Assembly: GCA_025084515.1 (NCBI GenBank)
Contig: JAJAGP010000215.1
Location: 248,001 to 312,000, forward strand
Source: Ancistrus triradiatus
Taxonomy: Eukaryota; Chordata; Actinopteri; Siluriformes; Loricariidae
DNA: 64,000 nucleotides
Reading direction: 5' to 3'
Positions 11,150 through 21,636 of the stretch are shown one piece after another. Numbering within the stretch: position 1 is the first letter of the stretch; the number at the start of each line of letters is the position of its first letter. The notes beneath the pieces were generated by a model. That model was not told the DNA's origin. It ran no database searches and saw only the letters and a program-made list of their open reading frames with translations. The translations under genes and the position numbers were made by a program.

Positions 11150-11650
11150 GCATAGACGTCCCTGGAAAAGATGTCATCTTAAAGGAATTAATGTTCATCC
11201 AAAATCTCAGTGTACTTCTCTACATTAATGCTGCCATCACAGAACTGAAAATGACCGTTGCCAAGGACACTGACCCAAACCTCATACCATGACAGAGCCT
11301 GGCTTTTGGATTTGTAGCTGATAACAGTTTGGATGTTCCTTTCTGTCTTTGGTCTGGAGTACACAACATCCATTTTTCAACTTCTCTGTGTTTGGAGGCA
11401 TCTAGGTTGGACCAACACACAGTGGAAATGTGTATTGTGGTCAAATGAATCATTATTCTAGATCTTTTTTTGGAAGAAATGCAGGCTGTGTGCTCTGGAC
11501 CAAAGACAAAAAGGACCATCCAGACTGTTATCAGCTACAAGTCCAAAAGCCAGGATCTGTCATGGAGCAACATTCATTCCTTCAAGAGGACATCTTTTCC
11601 AGGGAAATATGGAAATTGCTTCCAGTCTTTCTTTGAAGAATGTTTTTCTT
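11150..11650. mobile_element. Two Tc1-like transposase fragments in inverted orientation
   Basis: Minus-strand reading of 11395-11185 gives a Tc1-type fragment (ISYKSKSQALSWYEV; FCDGSINVEKYTEILDEH). Plus-strand reading of 11400-11640 gives an overlapping part of the same family (FFGRNAGCVLWTKDKKDHPD). The two halves meet head to head near 11395. Both are truncated and frame-shifted. Confidence 0.65.
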
Positions 11651-12585
11651 TGAAGAATGTTTTTAAACATTTCAATCATTTTCTCACACATTTGTTGAAC
11701 ACTGGAGATCCTCTGCCCATCTTTCCTCCTCTAAGCCCTTTGTGGACATTGCTTTTATACCAAATCATAATTCTAATCATATGTTGACATCATCTGTTTG
11801 AAATCACATCATAAATTTTGTTTTTTACTTCATACTAGACCCAAATTGCCCCATCCCAACGTTTTTGATGAGACAAAACATTAAATATCCTGGATTCATA
11901 CTGTTTGCAATTATATAAAAGTCAAAGTGTATGTACAGAGCACTGCATTTTTTTTATATTTGCATTTTCCATTCCATCACACCTTTTCCTGATTTGAGGT
12001 TGTAGCTAATTAATATTATGCCCCATCCCTAACCTTAACCCCAGTAACCAAAAGGAAAATTTTTGGTTCTTTAAATTTTTGTAATGAAAATGCCATTTTT
12101 AGAATAACAACATTTAGAAAAGTCCTGACATTTCACCAAAATGTAAATATATCCTGACAGCATATTTGAGGTTTCTGGCAATTTTCTTGACATTCACATA
12201 AACCCTAGTATGTTGTTATCCTTGTGGGGACCTTCCACTATACTAACAGACTCCTCTACAACAATTGATATTAGCTATTAATCCTGGTATTACAATGTAA
12301 CATACATTATATTTGTGTAAATATGTTTAATGTCATTTTTACTGAAGTGTTCAAGAAATGTTCAAGAAAAAGGTTTCTTGAAAGTAGAAACACCTTTTCC
12401 GGTGCATGAGAAAAAGAAGGGGTGCTGCTGCTGCTCTTTCTTCCTGAGGGACTGTGGTTGCTTCTGAAACTAACAGTGTTCATTTTACTAGTTAGTTGCT
12501 GGTCTGAGGCTAACTTCGTCGGGTCATGACAGCTGAAACAATCTGTTATACTAAAAAATATAGCTGAAATTCCAGTACTGTACTG
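11651..12585. other. AT-rich intergenic sequence
   Basis: I see no coding, RNA or clear transposon signature, only scattered poly-A/T runs and a short minus-strand open stretch (12615-12307) without recognisable motifs. Confidence 0.5.
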
Positions 12586-12921
12586 CAGTGTTTCCCAACC
12601 ACTGTGCGGCGGCACGTATGTGTGCCGTGAGAATTCATCAGATGTGCCATGGAAGATTATCCAGTTTCACCTGATTGGTACTCGAAGCCAGTAGGGCATA
12701 GTGGAAGGCAAAACAATTACATTCACCTCCACTAGAGGGCAGTAAAATATCAGCTTTGTGTTCAACTAAACAGGCCCAAGTTTCACACTAAGTAAATTGA
12801 GACTAGATTTTCATTATATTTCAATAAATATAATTTTTGTGACATCGTTGTTTGGTGGTGTGCCTTGTGATTTTTCTAATGTGAAATATGTGCTGTGGTT
12901 CAAAAAGGTTGGGAAACACTG
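12586..12921. mobile_element. Non-autonomous hAT element (MITE)
   Basis: The termini CAGTGTTTCCCAACC and GGTTGGGAAACACTG are perfect inverted repeats. Both flanks carry the same 8-bp sequence CTGTACTG (12578-12585 and 12922-12929), the target duplication length of hAT transposases. The 336-bp body encodes nothing. Confidence 0.95.
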
Positions 12922-12929
12922 CTGTACTG

Positions 12930-13437
12930 TATATAGATGACCGCTAAACTAGCTTAACAACATTACTACAGCATATTTACTGTTTAGGACAATTTAAGCT
13001 CAGCTGGTTTTCTGAAAGAAATGGGTCAGAAATGCCATCTTCTTGTGTTCGCTCTCTCCACTCCATTCATTTATGGTTTAATTTTAGCCAGGTCTTTACC
13101 TCTAAATCAGCCACACTACAACAGAGCAGAGCAGAGGAGCAGCACATCAGTGTCCGTGTAAGATACGGAAGGAGTGGTGTTTGCACAGATATCTAATTCT
13201 TGATTCAACAGGAGCAATGTACTGAATGTAGAAGAGATAAACTGAAACTAAAGTATCGATCCTATCACCCTATTATTGATCCGATACCACTGCCAATGTT
13301 GGTATCGTTGGTATTGATGATTGGATCGATCCTACCACCACTACTAGTTAGTGTTTCATCAGTAATATACATGATGGTTGCTATATATTGTAGCATAGTA
13401 AAATGACCAGAAACAGCAGTAAAATTACATTTAGCCA
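12930..13437. other. Intergenic sequence without recognised features
   Basis: No gene or element is recognised. A short GATC/GGTATTG-rich patch (13255-13340) looks like a decayed simple repeat. Confidence 0.4.
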
Positions 13438-13592
13438 TCAAAGCATTTAGGTATGTACAAATGGTCAAGACAACCTGCTGAAGTTCATACCAAGCATCAG
13501 ATTTGGGAAGAAAGGTGATTTAAGTGACTTTGAACATGACATGGTTGATGGTGCTGGACCATCTCCAGGGTTTATAGAGAATAGTTTTTAAA
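13438..13592 (+). mobile_element. Tc1-like 5' fragment
   Basis: The text around GGGAAGAAAGGTGATTTAAG and TGACTTTGAACATGACATGG matches the start of a Tc1-like family common in fish (MGKKGDLSDFEHDM-type N terminus). The same family is seen at 40361 and 56335-57620. It ends after about 150 bp. Confidence 0.6.
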
Positions 13593-13824
13593 ATAATTTT
13601 TCCGAATTTCATGGCTGTCGGTCAAACACTAACTGCGTTATGGTCAATGATCGTCCTAGGGGTCCCAGTGCCCAGTCAGGGACCTCAAGGGCCACAAAGG
13701 CATCACATGTCACCTCAGCTTGCACACAGAACCAAGCATGTTAAATTCCATATCAGGATATCAAAAACTAACTGAGTTAGGGTCAATGACCTTCCAGGGG
13801 CCTCAGGCGTAACAGGTCACCTCA

Positions 13825-14098
13825 GAACGTCAGGTTAGATAAATTAGTTTCATTCTTACATTTATCATCTACGCCGCCCAAGGAGGTTGGGTCCCTTTTT
13901 GATTCTTGGTCCTTCCAAGGTTTCTTCCTCATAACACTTAGGGAGTTTTTCCTTGCCACTGTTGCCCTAGGCTTGCTCAATTTGGGATTGGATGTAGATA
14001 TTAGGAGATATTCTAAAATTGTAAAGTTGCTTTGAGAATTGTAAAGTTGCTCCATTGTAAAAAGCGCTATATAAATAAATCTGACTTGACTTGAGTTT
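13825..14098 (+). repeat. Fish interspersed repeat tail, copy 1
   Basis: It contains AAGGTTTCTTCCTCATAAC, GGGAGTTTTTCCTTGCCACT and the 3' end AAAGCGCTATATAAATAAAT, a retroposon tail widely seen in teleosts. A second copy follows directly. Confidence 0.75.
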
Positions 14099-14338
14099 CA
14101 TTATTACATTTATCATCTACGCTGCCCAAGGAGGTTGGGTCCCTTTTTGAGTCTTGGTCCTCCCAAGGTTTCTTCCTCATAACGCTTAGGGAGTTTTTCC
14201 TTGCCACTGTCACCCTAGACTGGCTCAATTTGGGATTGGACATAGATATTAGGAGATAATCTAAAATACAGTAAAGTTGCTTTGAGACAATGCTCCATTG
14301 TAAAAAGCGCTATATCAAAAAATCTGAATTGAATTGAC
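14099..14338 (+). repeat. Fish interspersed repeat tail, copy 2
   Basis: This is a direct tandem copy of 13825-14098 in the same orientation, about 90 percent alike by eye, ending in AAAGCGCTATATC. The pair interrupts the 138-bp array. Confidence 0.75.
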
Positions 14339-15810
14339 TTGAAGGTCACAAACTGACTGAGTTATGGTCAATGCCGCACAAGGGGCCCCAGTGCCCAGCC
14401 GGCGACATCAGGGGCCCCATGGGCACAACCTGTCACTTCAGATTGCACTCGGGACCAAGCCTGCCGAATTCCGTGGCCGTAGGTCAAAAATTGACTGAGT
14501 TATGTTCAATGCCCCACAAGGGGACCCAGTCCCCAGTTGGGGATATCGGGGGCCCCATGGGCACAATCTGTAAACTCAGATTGCATTCAGAACCAAGCCT
14601 GCCTAATTTCGTGGGCATAGATCAACAACTGACTGAGTTACGGTCAATGCCCCACTAGAGACCCCAGGGGCCCAGCCGAGGACCTTAGGGGCCCCATAGG
14701 CATCACGTCACCTAAGATTGCACCCAGGACCAAGCCTGCCGAATTTTGTGAGTGGAGGTCTAAAACGGACAGTTATGGTCAACGCCCCGCTAGGGGCACC
14801 AGTGCCCAGCCAGGGACCTCAGGAGCCCCCCATGGGCATGACATATCACCTCAGATTGAACCCGGGACCAAGCCTGCTGAATTTATTGGCCGTAGGTTGA
14901 AAACTGACTGAGTTACGATTCGTTAACTTTAGGCACATTCATTTCCTTTGGGAAAATTTGAGACTTTGCAGGGCCCCACAAGGGCAATCCAAGAAGCCCT
15001 ATACCAGCACGCCATTCCCGACCAGACTGGATTTGTTGCCGTTGGAGCAGGGTCAATATTTCGAAAACTGCCGCAGTTGATAGCCTGACATAAAACTTGG
15101 AATACTACCAATAACTAGAGAAGTGCATTTCCTGAATAAAATGCGAGTATGATTGCCGTAATGGTCGACCCTGACCGTACCTAAGGGACTAGCAGGGCAT
15201 CACGTATCACCTCAGAGTGCACCCGGGACCAAACCTGACAAATTTCGTGGCCTTAGGTCGAAAACTGACTGAGTTATGGTCAGTGCCACAGCAGGGGCCA
15301 AAGTGCCCAGGCAGGGCCCTCAGGGGCCCCATGGGCATCACATGTCACCTCAGATTGCACCTGAGATCAAGCCTGCCGAATTTTGTGGCCGTAAGTCGAA
15401 AACTGACTGAGTTATGGTCATTGACCTGCCAGGGGCCCCAGTGCCCAGCCCAGGCCCTCAGGGGCCCCATGGGCATCACAGATCACCTCAGATTGCAACC
15501 GGGACCAACGCTGCAGAATTTCGTGGGTGTAGTTCAAAAACTGAGTGAGTTACGGCCAATGTCCCGCTCGTTTCCCCAGTGCCCAGCTGAGGACCTTAGG
15601 GGCCCCATGGGCATCACATGTCATCTCTGATTGCACCCAGGACCAAGCCTGCTGAATTTCATGGCCACAAGTCAAAAACTGACTGCATTGTGGTCAATGC
15701 CTCGCAAGGGGCCCCAGTGCCCAGCCGGGGACCTCAGGGGCCCTATGGGCATGATGTGTCACCTCACATTGCACCTGCACAGCTGGTGCCATCCATGGCC
15801 TGATAAATGG

Positions 15811-16450
15811 TTAAATGGGAGCTTTGATCTTTTCAGTGGTGATCTGCCATTTGGCCCAAGGCAGGCAGTTTGGTGGTGCCAAGCCTGTCATTTTTTCAAG
15901 TGAGTCCTCTTCACTTGCCTCAAAATTGGTGGAAAAACAAAGTTCCCAACATTTCTGACATTTTTGGTGCTCCACTGCAAGACCAACATTATGCTCCTCT
16001 GCTGCCAAAGTTCCCACTGCTGCGAGTGTAATCTGGAAACTATGGGAACTCACCTGTAATTTATAAATTTTGCAAGTGGTCTCTGCTACTCTCACTGTAG
16101 TAGTTCTGGGCCAGTCAAACATAATTTTATGCATTTGCCGGCCACCCAAATCCAATGTGACATGCACAACTTCAACAAAGTTCATTCCTGTAGTCCCGTA
16201 GAGGTCATGGCATAATTGGAATCCACATAACCAAACCAGCTGCTGCCCCAACATAGTCACTTACTTACGTTACTTACATAGTCACGTTACTCATTTAAGC
16301 TTGGTGTCACCAGTATATTTCCAGTTACTATCCAGACTAGGTAACACACCTGGCTTAACTATAGAGATATTGCCTCCAGTATCCACCAATGTAGTTAAAT
16401 GTATGCTATTAACGCTGCACTTGAGCCAGTGTCTATGGCACTGCCTGATA
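15811..16450 (-). pseudogene. LTR retrotransposon fragment: zinc-knuckle trace and aspartic protease
   Basis: On the minus strand, 16450-16302 reads VGHIRQC (a degraded CCHC knuckle) followed about 25 residues later by TLVDTGGNISIVKPG, an aspartic protease active-site motif. After stops near 16290 a further open segment (16260-15811, 149 codons) contains VEVVHVTLDLGG, like a protease C-terminal half. No RT follows. The 149-codon part alone is not recognisable, so its assignment is by adjacency. Confidence 0.5.
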
Positions 16451-16582
16451 TGTCCAACATCATACTTCGCTGTGAGGGCTGAATGGCCATGAATCAGGCT
16501 AAATTTGAAGTGTCATAGCACAATGTCCATATGAAATTTTTGTTTTTCCTTTTATTAAAAAGGAAAACATAGTCCGCAACAT

Positions 16583-16677
16583 AACTACTATATATTTATA
16601 TATATATATATATATATAAATACATATATATACATTTGACCTGTCATCGCAAGCAAAGCTTATGTTACATATATATA

Positions 16678-16708
<31 letters not shown>

Positions 16709-16774
16709 CTTTATTAGATATATCTATATATATATATGAAACATAAGGCTTTGCTTGCGATGACAGGTCAAATG
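16583..16774. repeat. Palindromic AT-rich repeat
   Basis: Two 34-bp arms (16633-16666 and 16741-16774; CATTTGACCTGTCATCGCAA and its complement) differ by one indel and enclose about 70 bp of TA-rich sequence. More TA repeat lies to the left. The right arm is the C-terminal end of the Tc1 transposase that follows on the minus strand. Confidence 0.9.
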
Positions 16775-17388
16775 TTTCCTGTAAGTCTTCACCAGGTTGG
16801 CACACACTGTAGCTGGTATTTTGGCCCATTCCTCCAAGCAGATCTCCTCTAGAGCAGTGATGTTTTGGGGCTGTCGCTGGGCAACACGGACTTTCAACTC
16901 CCTCCACACCTTTTCTATGGGGTTGAGGTCTGGAGAATAGCTAGGCCACTCCTTCATTGCCCAAGCAGTGTGTTTGGGATCATAGTCATGCTGGAAGACC
17001 CAGCCACGTTCCATCTTCAATGCTCTCACTGATGGAAGGAGGTTTTGGCTTAAAATCTCACGATACATGGCCCCGTTCATTCTTCCCTTAACACGGATCA
17101 GTCGTCCTGTCCCCTCTGCAGAAAAACAGCTCCAAAGCAAGATGTTTCCATCATGCTTTACAGTAGGTATGGTGTTCTTGGGATGCAACTCAGCATTCTT
17201 CTTCCTCCAAACACGACGAGTTGAGTTTTTACCAAAAAGTTCTATATTGGTTTCATCTGACCACATGATATTCTCCCAATCCTCTTCTGGATCATCCATA
17301 TGCTCTCTGGCAAACTTCAGATGGGCCTGGACATGTACTGGCTTAAGCAGGGGGACACGCCTGGCACTGCAGGATCTGAGTAAATAGT
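16724..17388 (-). pseudogene. Tc1-like transposase, truncated
   Basis: The protein starts inside the DNA-binding to catalytic linker ([20 protein letters not shown]), then WSDETNIELFG (first catalytic D), QHDYDPKHTA (second D) and [11 protein letters not shown] (third E). The DNA-binding N terminus is missing. A block of about 15 residues before PSYSPDLNP is deleted. It belongs to the same family as the copy at 40455-42055. Confidence 0.9.
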
Positions 17389-18059
17389 AAGAAAAAATAC
17401 TATTTCGGAATACTATACTATTTATACAACATTAGGAAGGTAGATTTAATGCTATAGCTGATCGGTGCATATGCTGTTTAAGTCGCACTTGGATGGTGCA
17501 GCAGTTTATCACCCTAGTCCACAATCACTGTACTCTGGATTCAAGGCATGGTTGGGTGTCACAAACTACCTGTGATCATCCTTCTACACTGCAACAGCAA
17601 ATCCTGCTGGCACAGTGATGGACTGGCATCCACTGGCACTCCAGAGTACTCTTACATCTGCGTATTGTGTTTTCTGGTATAGGTACTGGAATCTCTGCGA
17701 TTCTGGGAAAAAGCACAGTAGAGTGAGGGGAAAGAACTTCTTTTCATTTCCTTCATCGGATGTGCTAACTACAACCCCACATCAGAAAATATCTTGAACC
17801 CAAGATATGTCATGCTTTTTCTAGAAAACTTAATTTAATTTGTTAATAAATATCCATTCCCACATTTCAGGCCTGCAACACATTCCAAAAAAAGTTGGGA
17901 CGGAGACAATTTAGGGCAATTAGCAATTTAGTGAAATAATGATGTGATTTCAAACAGGTGATTGTAATCATGATTTGGTACAAAAGCACTATTCACAAAA
18001 GGGCAACTATGTGTAAAGGGCAAGGTCACAAGCCTAAACTGAAGTGGCGTGATCTCTGA
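17389..18059. other. Intergenic sequence with one short repeat end
   Basis: Apart from a fragment at 17434-17468 (TTAATGCTATAGCTGATCGG, the end of the fold-back family also seen at 55217), I recognise nothing here. Confidence 0.45.
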
Positions 18060-18640
18060 TCCATTAGACAGCACTGCATCAAGAACCGCCATTCATCAAT
18101 ATCTGATAGAACCACATTGGCAAGGAATTATTTTATGAATGCTTTATCAAACACTACAATACAGAGTTACATTCACAAATGCCACTTAAAAGTGGCGTTG
18201 ATTTCTCTGGGCTCGAAAGCATCTAGGATGGACTGTCACACAGTGGAATCATACTGTGGTCAGAGGATCTATTCTGGAAGAAATGTACGCCGTGTGCTCC
18301 GAACCAAAGACTAAAAGAACCATTCAGACTGTTGTCAGCTACAAGTCCAAAAGCCAGGCTCTGTCATGGTATGAGGTTGTGTCAGTGCCCACTGCACTTG
18401 GTATGAGGTTGTGTTAATGGTAATTTACACTTCTGTGATGGCAGCATTAATGCAGAAAAGCACATTGAAAGTGATTTGAGAGCAACATTAATTCCTTCAA
18501 GATGACATCTTTTCCATTTACATCCGTGCATTTTGCAACAAGGCAATGCAAAAGAAGCCAAATCAGAAAACGTTAGGACTGAAATATATAAATCCCTTCC
18601 AGTCTTCCAGTCCAGAGGAACTATTTTTAAACATTTAATT
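18060..18640 (+). mobile_element. Tc1-like transposase relic
   Basis: Plus-strand fragments ARMDC-like, YSGRNVRRVLRTKD and VVSYKSKSQALSWYEV appear in order across frame shifts, followed by a decayed end (ILQQGNAKEA; VFQS). It is the same family as 11150-11650 and 60540-60785. Confidence 0.7.
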
Positions 18641-18800
18641 AATTTTCTTACACATTTTTTGATAAACTGGAGATCTTCCGCCCATCTTTACTACTCAAAG
18701 ACTCAGCCTTTCGTGGATACTTATAGGCCATAAGGTGAACACAGAAAAAGTGCCTAGAAAGTGAATTTCGTTCCCACATTTGGGCACTATTTTTTAAATG

Positions 18801-18893
18801 CATTTATGGATGGTGACAAAAACTGCAGAGTTTTTGTCTCTCTGAAAAAGCTCTCTGAAAAAACCCTGCAGTTTTTGTCACCATCCATAAATG
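18801..18893. repeat. Perfect 28-bp inverted repeat (hairpin)
   Basis: The left arm 18801-18828 begins CATTTATGGATGGTGACAAA and ends ACTGCAG. The right arm 18866-18893 is its exact reverse complement. The 37-base spacer contains two further small AGAGTTTTT/CTCTGAAAAA echoes. It could be a minimal fold-back transposon. Confidence 0.92.
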
Positions 18894-19324
18894 TATATAC
18901 ATTTAATTTTCTTTGTAACTTAATTTATATTTGTTTTAACAACACAAAATATCTATAAAACTGATGTTTATACATGTACCTACACATCCGAGTCAAGTAT
19001 TGGTACATTAGTATATTCAAGTGTGAATTTAGAGCATGAAATGGGAAATTTGTACAAAATATGCGTCAACTTAAAAAATGGCACCACACAAAATTAAACA
19101 TACACAAGGTAACTTTAACAAAACACTGATGTTTTATACATCAAAATGTTCAGTGCTCTTACTCTATTATTATCATTCCTCCATATCAGTAGCATCAGAT
19201 CCATCATCCCATGTAGCTTTTTTTCTTTGTTTCCTTGGAAACATTTGGACAGTTTTTGCACTGACATACAGTACTGTGCAAAAGTCTTAGGCATTCTATA
19301 TTTTTATTTATATTCTGCTTTATT

Positions 19325-19690
19325 ATTTATATTCCTTACAGGACCACCACGGATCAAGTACTATTTAGGTGGTGGATCATTCTCAGCATTACAGTGACAC
19401 TGATGTTGTGCTGTTATGAGTGGATCAGTCACAGCAGTGCTGCTGGAGCTTTGAACCACTGTGTTCACTCAACTTTCACTCTATTAGACACATCTAGGTT
19501 ACTGCTCCAGCTTGTAGATGTAAAGTCAGAGACAGCGGCTCATCTGTTGTTGAATAGTTTTCATTCATCATTCTCATAGGACACTGCCAACATGATGCTG
19601 ATGGCTGGAAATCTTTGGTAGGTGGACTATTTTCATACCAGCAGAGACACTGAAAGTGTTTAAAAAGTCCGTAATCCATAATAGTCCATA
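19325..19690 (+). repeat. Fold-back interspersed repeat family, copy 1
   Basis: GGACCACCACGGATCAAGTA, GTGGATCATTCTCAGCA and GTAGATGTAAAGTCAGAGAC mark a family repeated at 27240-27560, 30560-30770 and 55217-55520. Parts of it occur in both orientations in different copies, so the full element is probably a large palindrome. Confidence 0.75.
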
Positions 19691-20716
19691 ACAAAAGTAC
19701 AATCCTGTCCATAAAGTTGCACCAGTTTTGCAGCACCATCAGCCCTACGTGATTGTTCTAGATTTTTAATACCAATTTCTGGATACTGGTTAATCATAAA
19801 GTCTATTCATATAAATTGACAAAAAACAAAGTCATGTGTAATAATCACAGGCAATAAACTCAATGTTCTTCTTCTGGGGTCCCAGTAACTGTTGCAGTAG
19901 ACTATGTCTAGAACCTAATGTACTGACTGTAACAGGACTTGAAGTATCGCACCACCAGTGACACAGGCTTTGTCTGAAATATGAACAAGAATGCTGTCTT
20001 CCTTTATTTTGGCAGCTTTCAGCAACTGGCCTTTAAATAAATAAAATAGGGGGCTATTTTATTACTAATAATGCAGCATGTCTCAGGCATATCAGTTGAT
20101 GCTTCTCTGCATTCATCTCTTTGCACTTTATGTAGTATTTTTATTTACTGGATGCAAAACACTATTTTTATGCCTTCGGCGTCTTCTATGCACCTTACCA
20201 CATACTAGCAGAAACTCTTCTAGGTCTGTAGTAACACTTTTAGCATTTTTTATTCTAATCAAACATATTGGACATTTTGAGTCATAAATCATAAACTGTA
20301 TAAAACTGCATAGACCTGTGCACATATATATTTGTTTTAGTTTGTTTTCTATTTTTACTTATATAGACCGTCGACTGACCATTAATTCCTCATTTTAACT
20401 ATTCGATTTGGACAAACAAGGGCGCAGACATGTTAGATTCTGGTTCTAAAGAGCGACCACCTGATTGGTCCAGCGGGAAGCAAGTGCCGATTACGCCGCG
20501 AAGCCTTAGCACGCATGATCTAAATATGATTGCGAGAGGAAGGAACTATTGCCGACTTTAAACATAAATTAAAACAAACTGCTGGAAAATACGTGGAGAG
20601 CTTTTATTTTCTCTCTCTATGTCAATAGATGTTTTTAGTAAAGTAATTATTATTTAGTGCCCCATATATGGAAACGGGATTAAACGAAAAACGGCCTTTT
20701 ATTCACAGACCAGCTA
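19691..20716. other. Intergenic region upstream of DEGS1
   Basis: It is AT-rich with scattered poly-T. At 20464 an ATTGG (inverted CCAAT box) stands beside a slightly CpG-richer stretch (20490-20530), which could be a distal promoter part. No gene is recognised. Confidence 0.4.
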
Positions 20717-20800
20717 TTCAAAGAGTCGAATCAGCACCATAATTCAGTAGGGAGCACTTTACCTGCTTCCTGAATTGTGGTGTGGATTCGACTCTTTTAA
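20717..20800. repeat. Imperfect inverted repeat close to the DEGS1 5' end
   Basis: AAGAGTCGAATC...AATTCAG and CTGAATT...GATTCGACTCTT form 27-bp arms with about three mismatches around a 20-25 bp loop. GAGTCGACTC-type words recur just downstream (20830-20845). Confidence 0.8.
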
Positions 20801-20869
20801 ACGATTCAATTAACTCCGAAAGCTTTGAATCAGAGTCGACTCCGACAGTTCTGGAACCGAACTCCTCTG

Positions 20870-21056
20870 ACGCTCCCTCCCATTTCCCCGTTTTAACCGG
20901 CGCATTGAGTTAACTGTTCCCAAAGAGGAAGGAAAGCGTACCGAAAGGCTTCATCAGGGGGCTTGATGAAGTGAATCGTTCGGCGTTTGGTACACGAGCA
21001 CTTTGTCTTCGGTAAAAGCCGTCTCGTAAGCAAAGAGTTTTACCGGGCTGTGTAAG
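20870..21056 (+). promoter_or_regulatory. DEGS1: Probable DEGS1 proximal promoter and 5' UTR
   Basis: The stretch directly before the start codon has more CpG than the surroundings and no upstream TATA box that I can see. A short hairpin CTTCATCA...TGATGAAG lies at about 20949-20971. The transcription start cannot be fixed from sequence. The ATG context (A at -3, G at +4) fits good initiation. Confidence 0.4.
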
Positions 21057-21138
21057 ATGGGGAACCGTGTGGCTCGTGAGGATTACGAATGGGTTTATAC
21101 AGACCAACCGCATGCCGATCGGAGGAAGGAGATTCTTG
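21057..21138 (+). CDS. DEGS1: DEGS1 coding exon 1
   Basis: It encodes residues 1-27 (MGNRVAREDYEWVYTDQPH and following) plus the first base of codon 28, then the donor GTGAGT. The start is chosen because the MG.RV..ED..W N terminus is conserved in the family and no earlier in-frame ATG fits. Confidence 0.95.
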
Positions 21139-21358
21139 GTGAGTGTTATTTTCCGTTTCAGTTGTTCTAGAGTAACTTGATTCAGGTGAATTCAAAAGAT
21201 TTAGGTTCAAGGTTGGTCTTAGTCAGCTTGCCGCATTTACATTGTAATTATGAACCTTCTGTTTCTGTGTGCCGTGTTGCTTTGTAACACAAGTGGATGA
21301 ATGTAACTTCTGAAAGACGAGGTACTGAGTTTGACGACATGCACAATACGCGTCAAAC

Positions 21359-21447
<89 letters not shown>

Positions 21448-21547
21448 NNNNNNNNNNNNNNNNNNNNNNNNNNNNNNNNNNNNNNNNNNNNNNNNNNNNN
21501 NNNNNNNNNNNNNNNNNNNNNNNNNNNNNNNNNNNNNNNNNNNNNNN

Positions 21548-21636
<89 letters not shown>

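Larger units (their letters stand above)
13600..15785 (+). repeat. Tandem repeat array, unit about 138 bp
   Basis: The anchor GACCAAGCCTGCCGAATT recurs at 14453, 14591, 14728 and 14866, and again at 15228, 15365, 15503 and 15641, giving steps of 137-138 bp. Each unit contains a GGGGCCCCATGGGCAT-like core and ACTGACTGAGTTATGGTCAA. A divergent unit lies at 13617-13810. The array is interrupted by two transposon-tail repeats (13825-14338) and by a degraded stretch at 14917-15180. Because 138 is divisible by three, accidental open frames cross several units (14371-14658 and 15217-15630). I do not regard these as genes. Confidence 0.88.

Noticed and set aside
13825..14338. Tandem direct repeat as the two LTRs of a solo element
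   Set aside because: The units lack TG...CA ends and internal sequence, and their ends match a retroposon 3' tail present elsewhere.
14371..15630. Open frames across the 138-bp tandem array as a possible repetitive protein gene
   Set aside because: They are kept open only because the period is a multiple of three; frames break in divergent units and no start context or splice signals stand out.
15811..16260. 149-codon minus-strand frame as a host gene
   Set aside because: It follows a degraded zinc knuckle and VDTGG protease motif on the same strand, so it is more likely retrotransposon debris.
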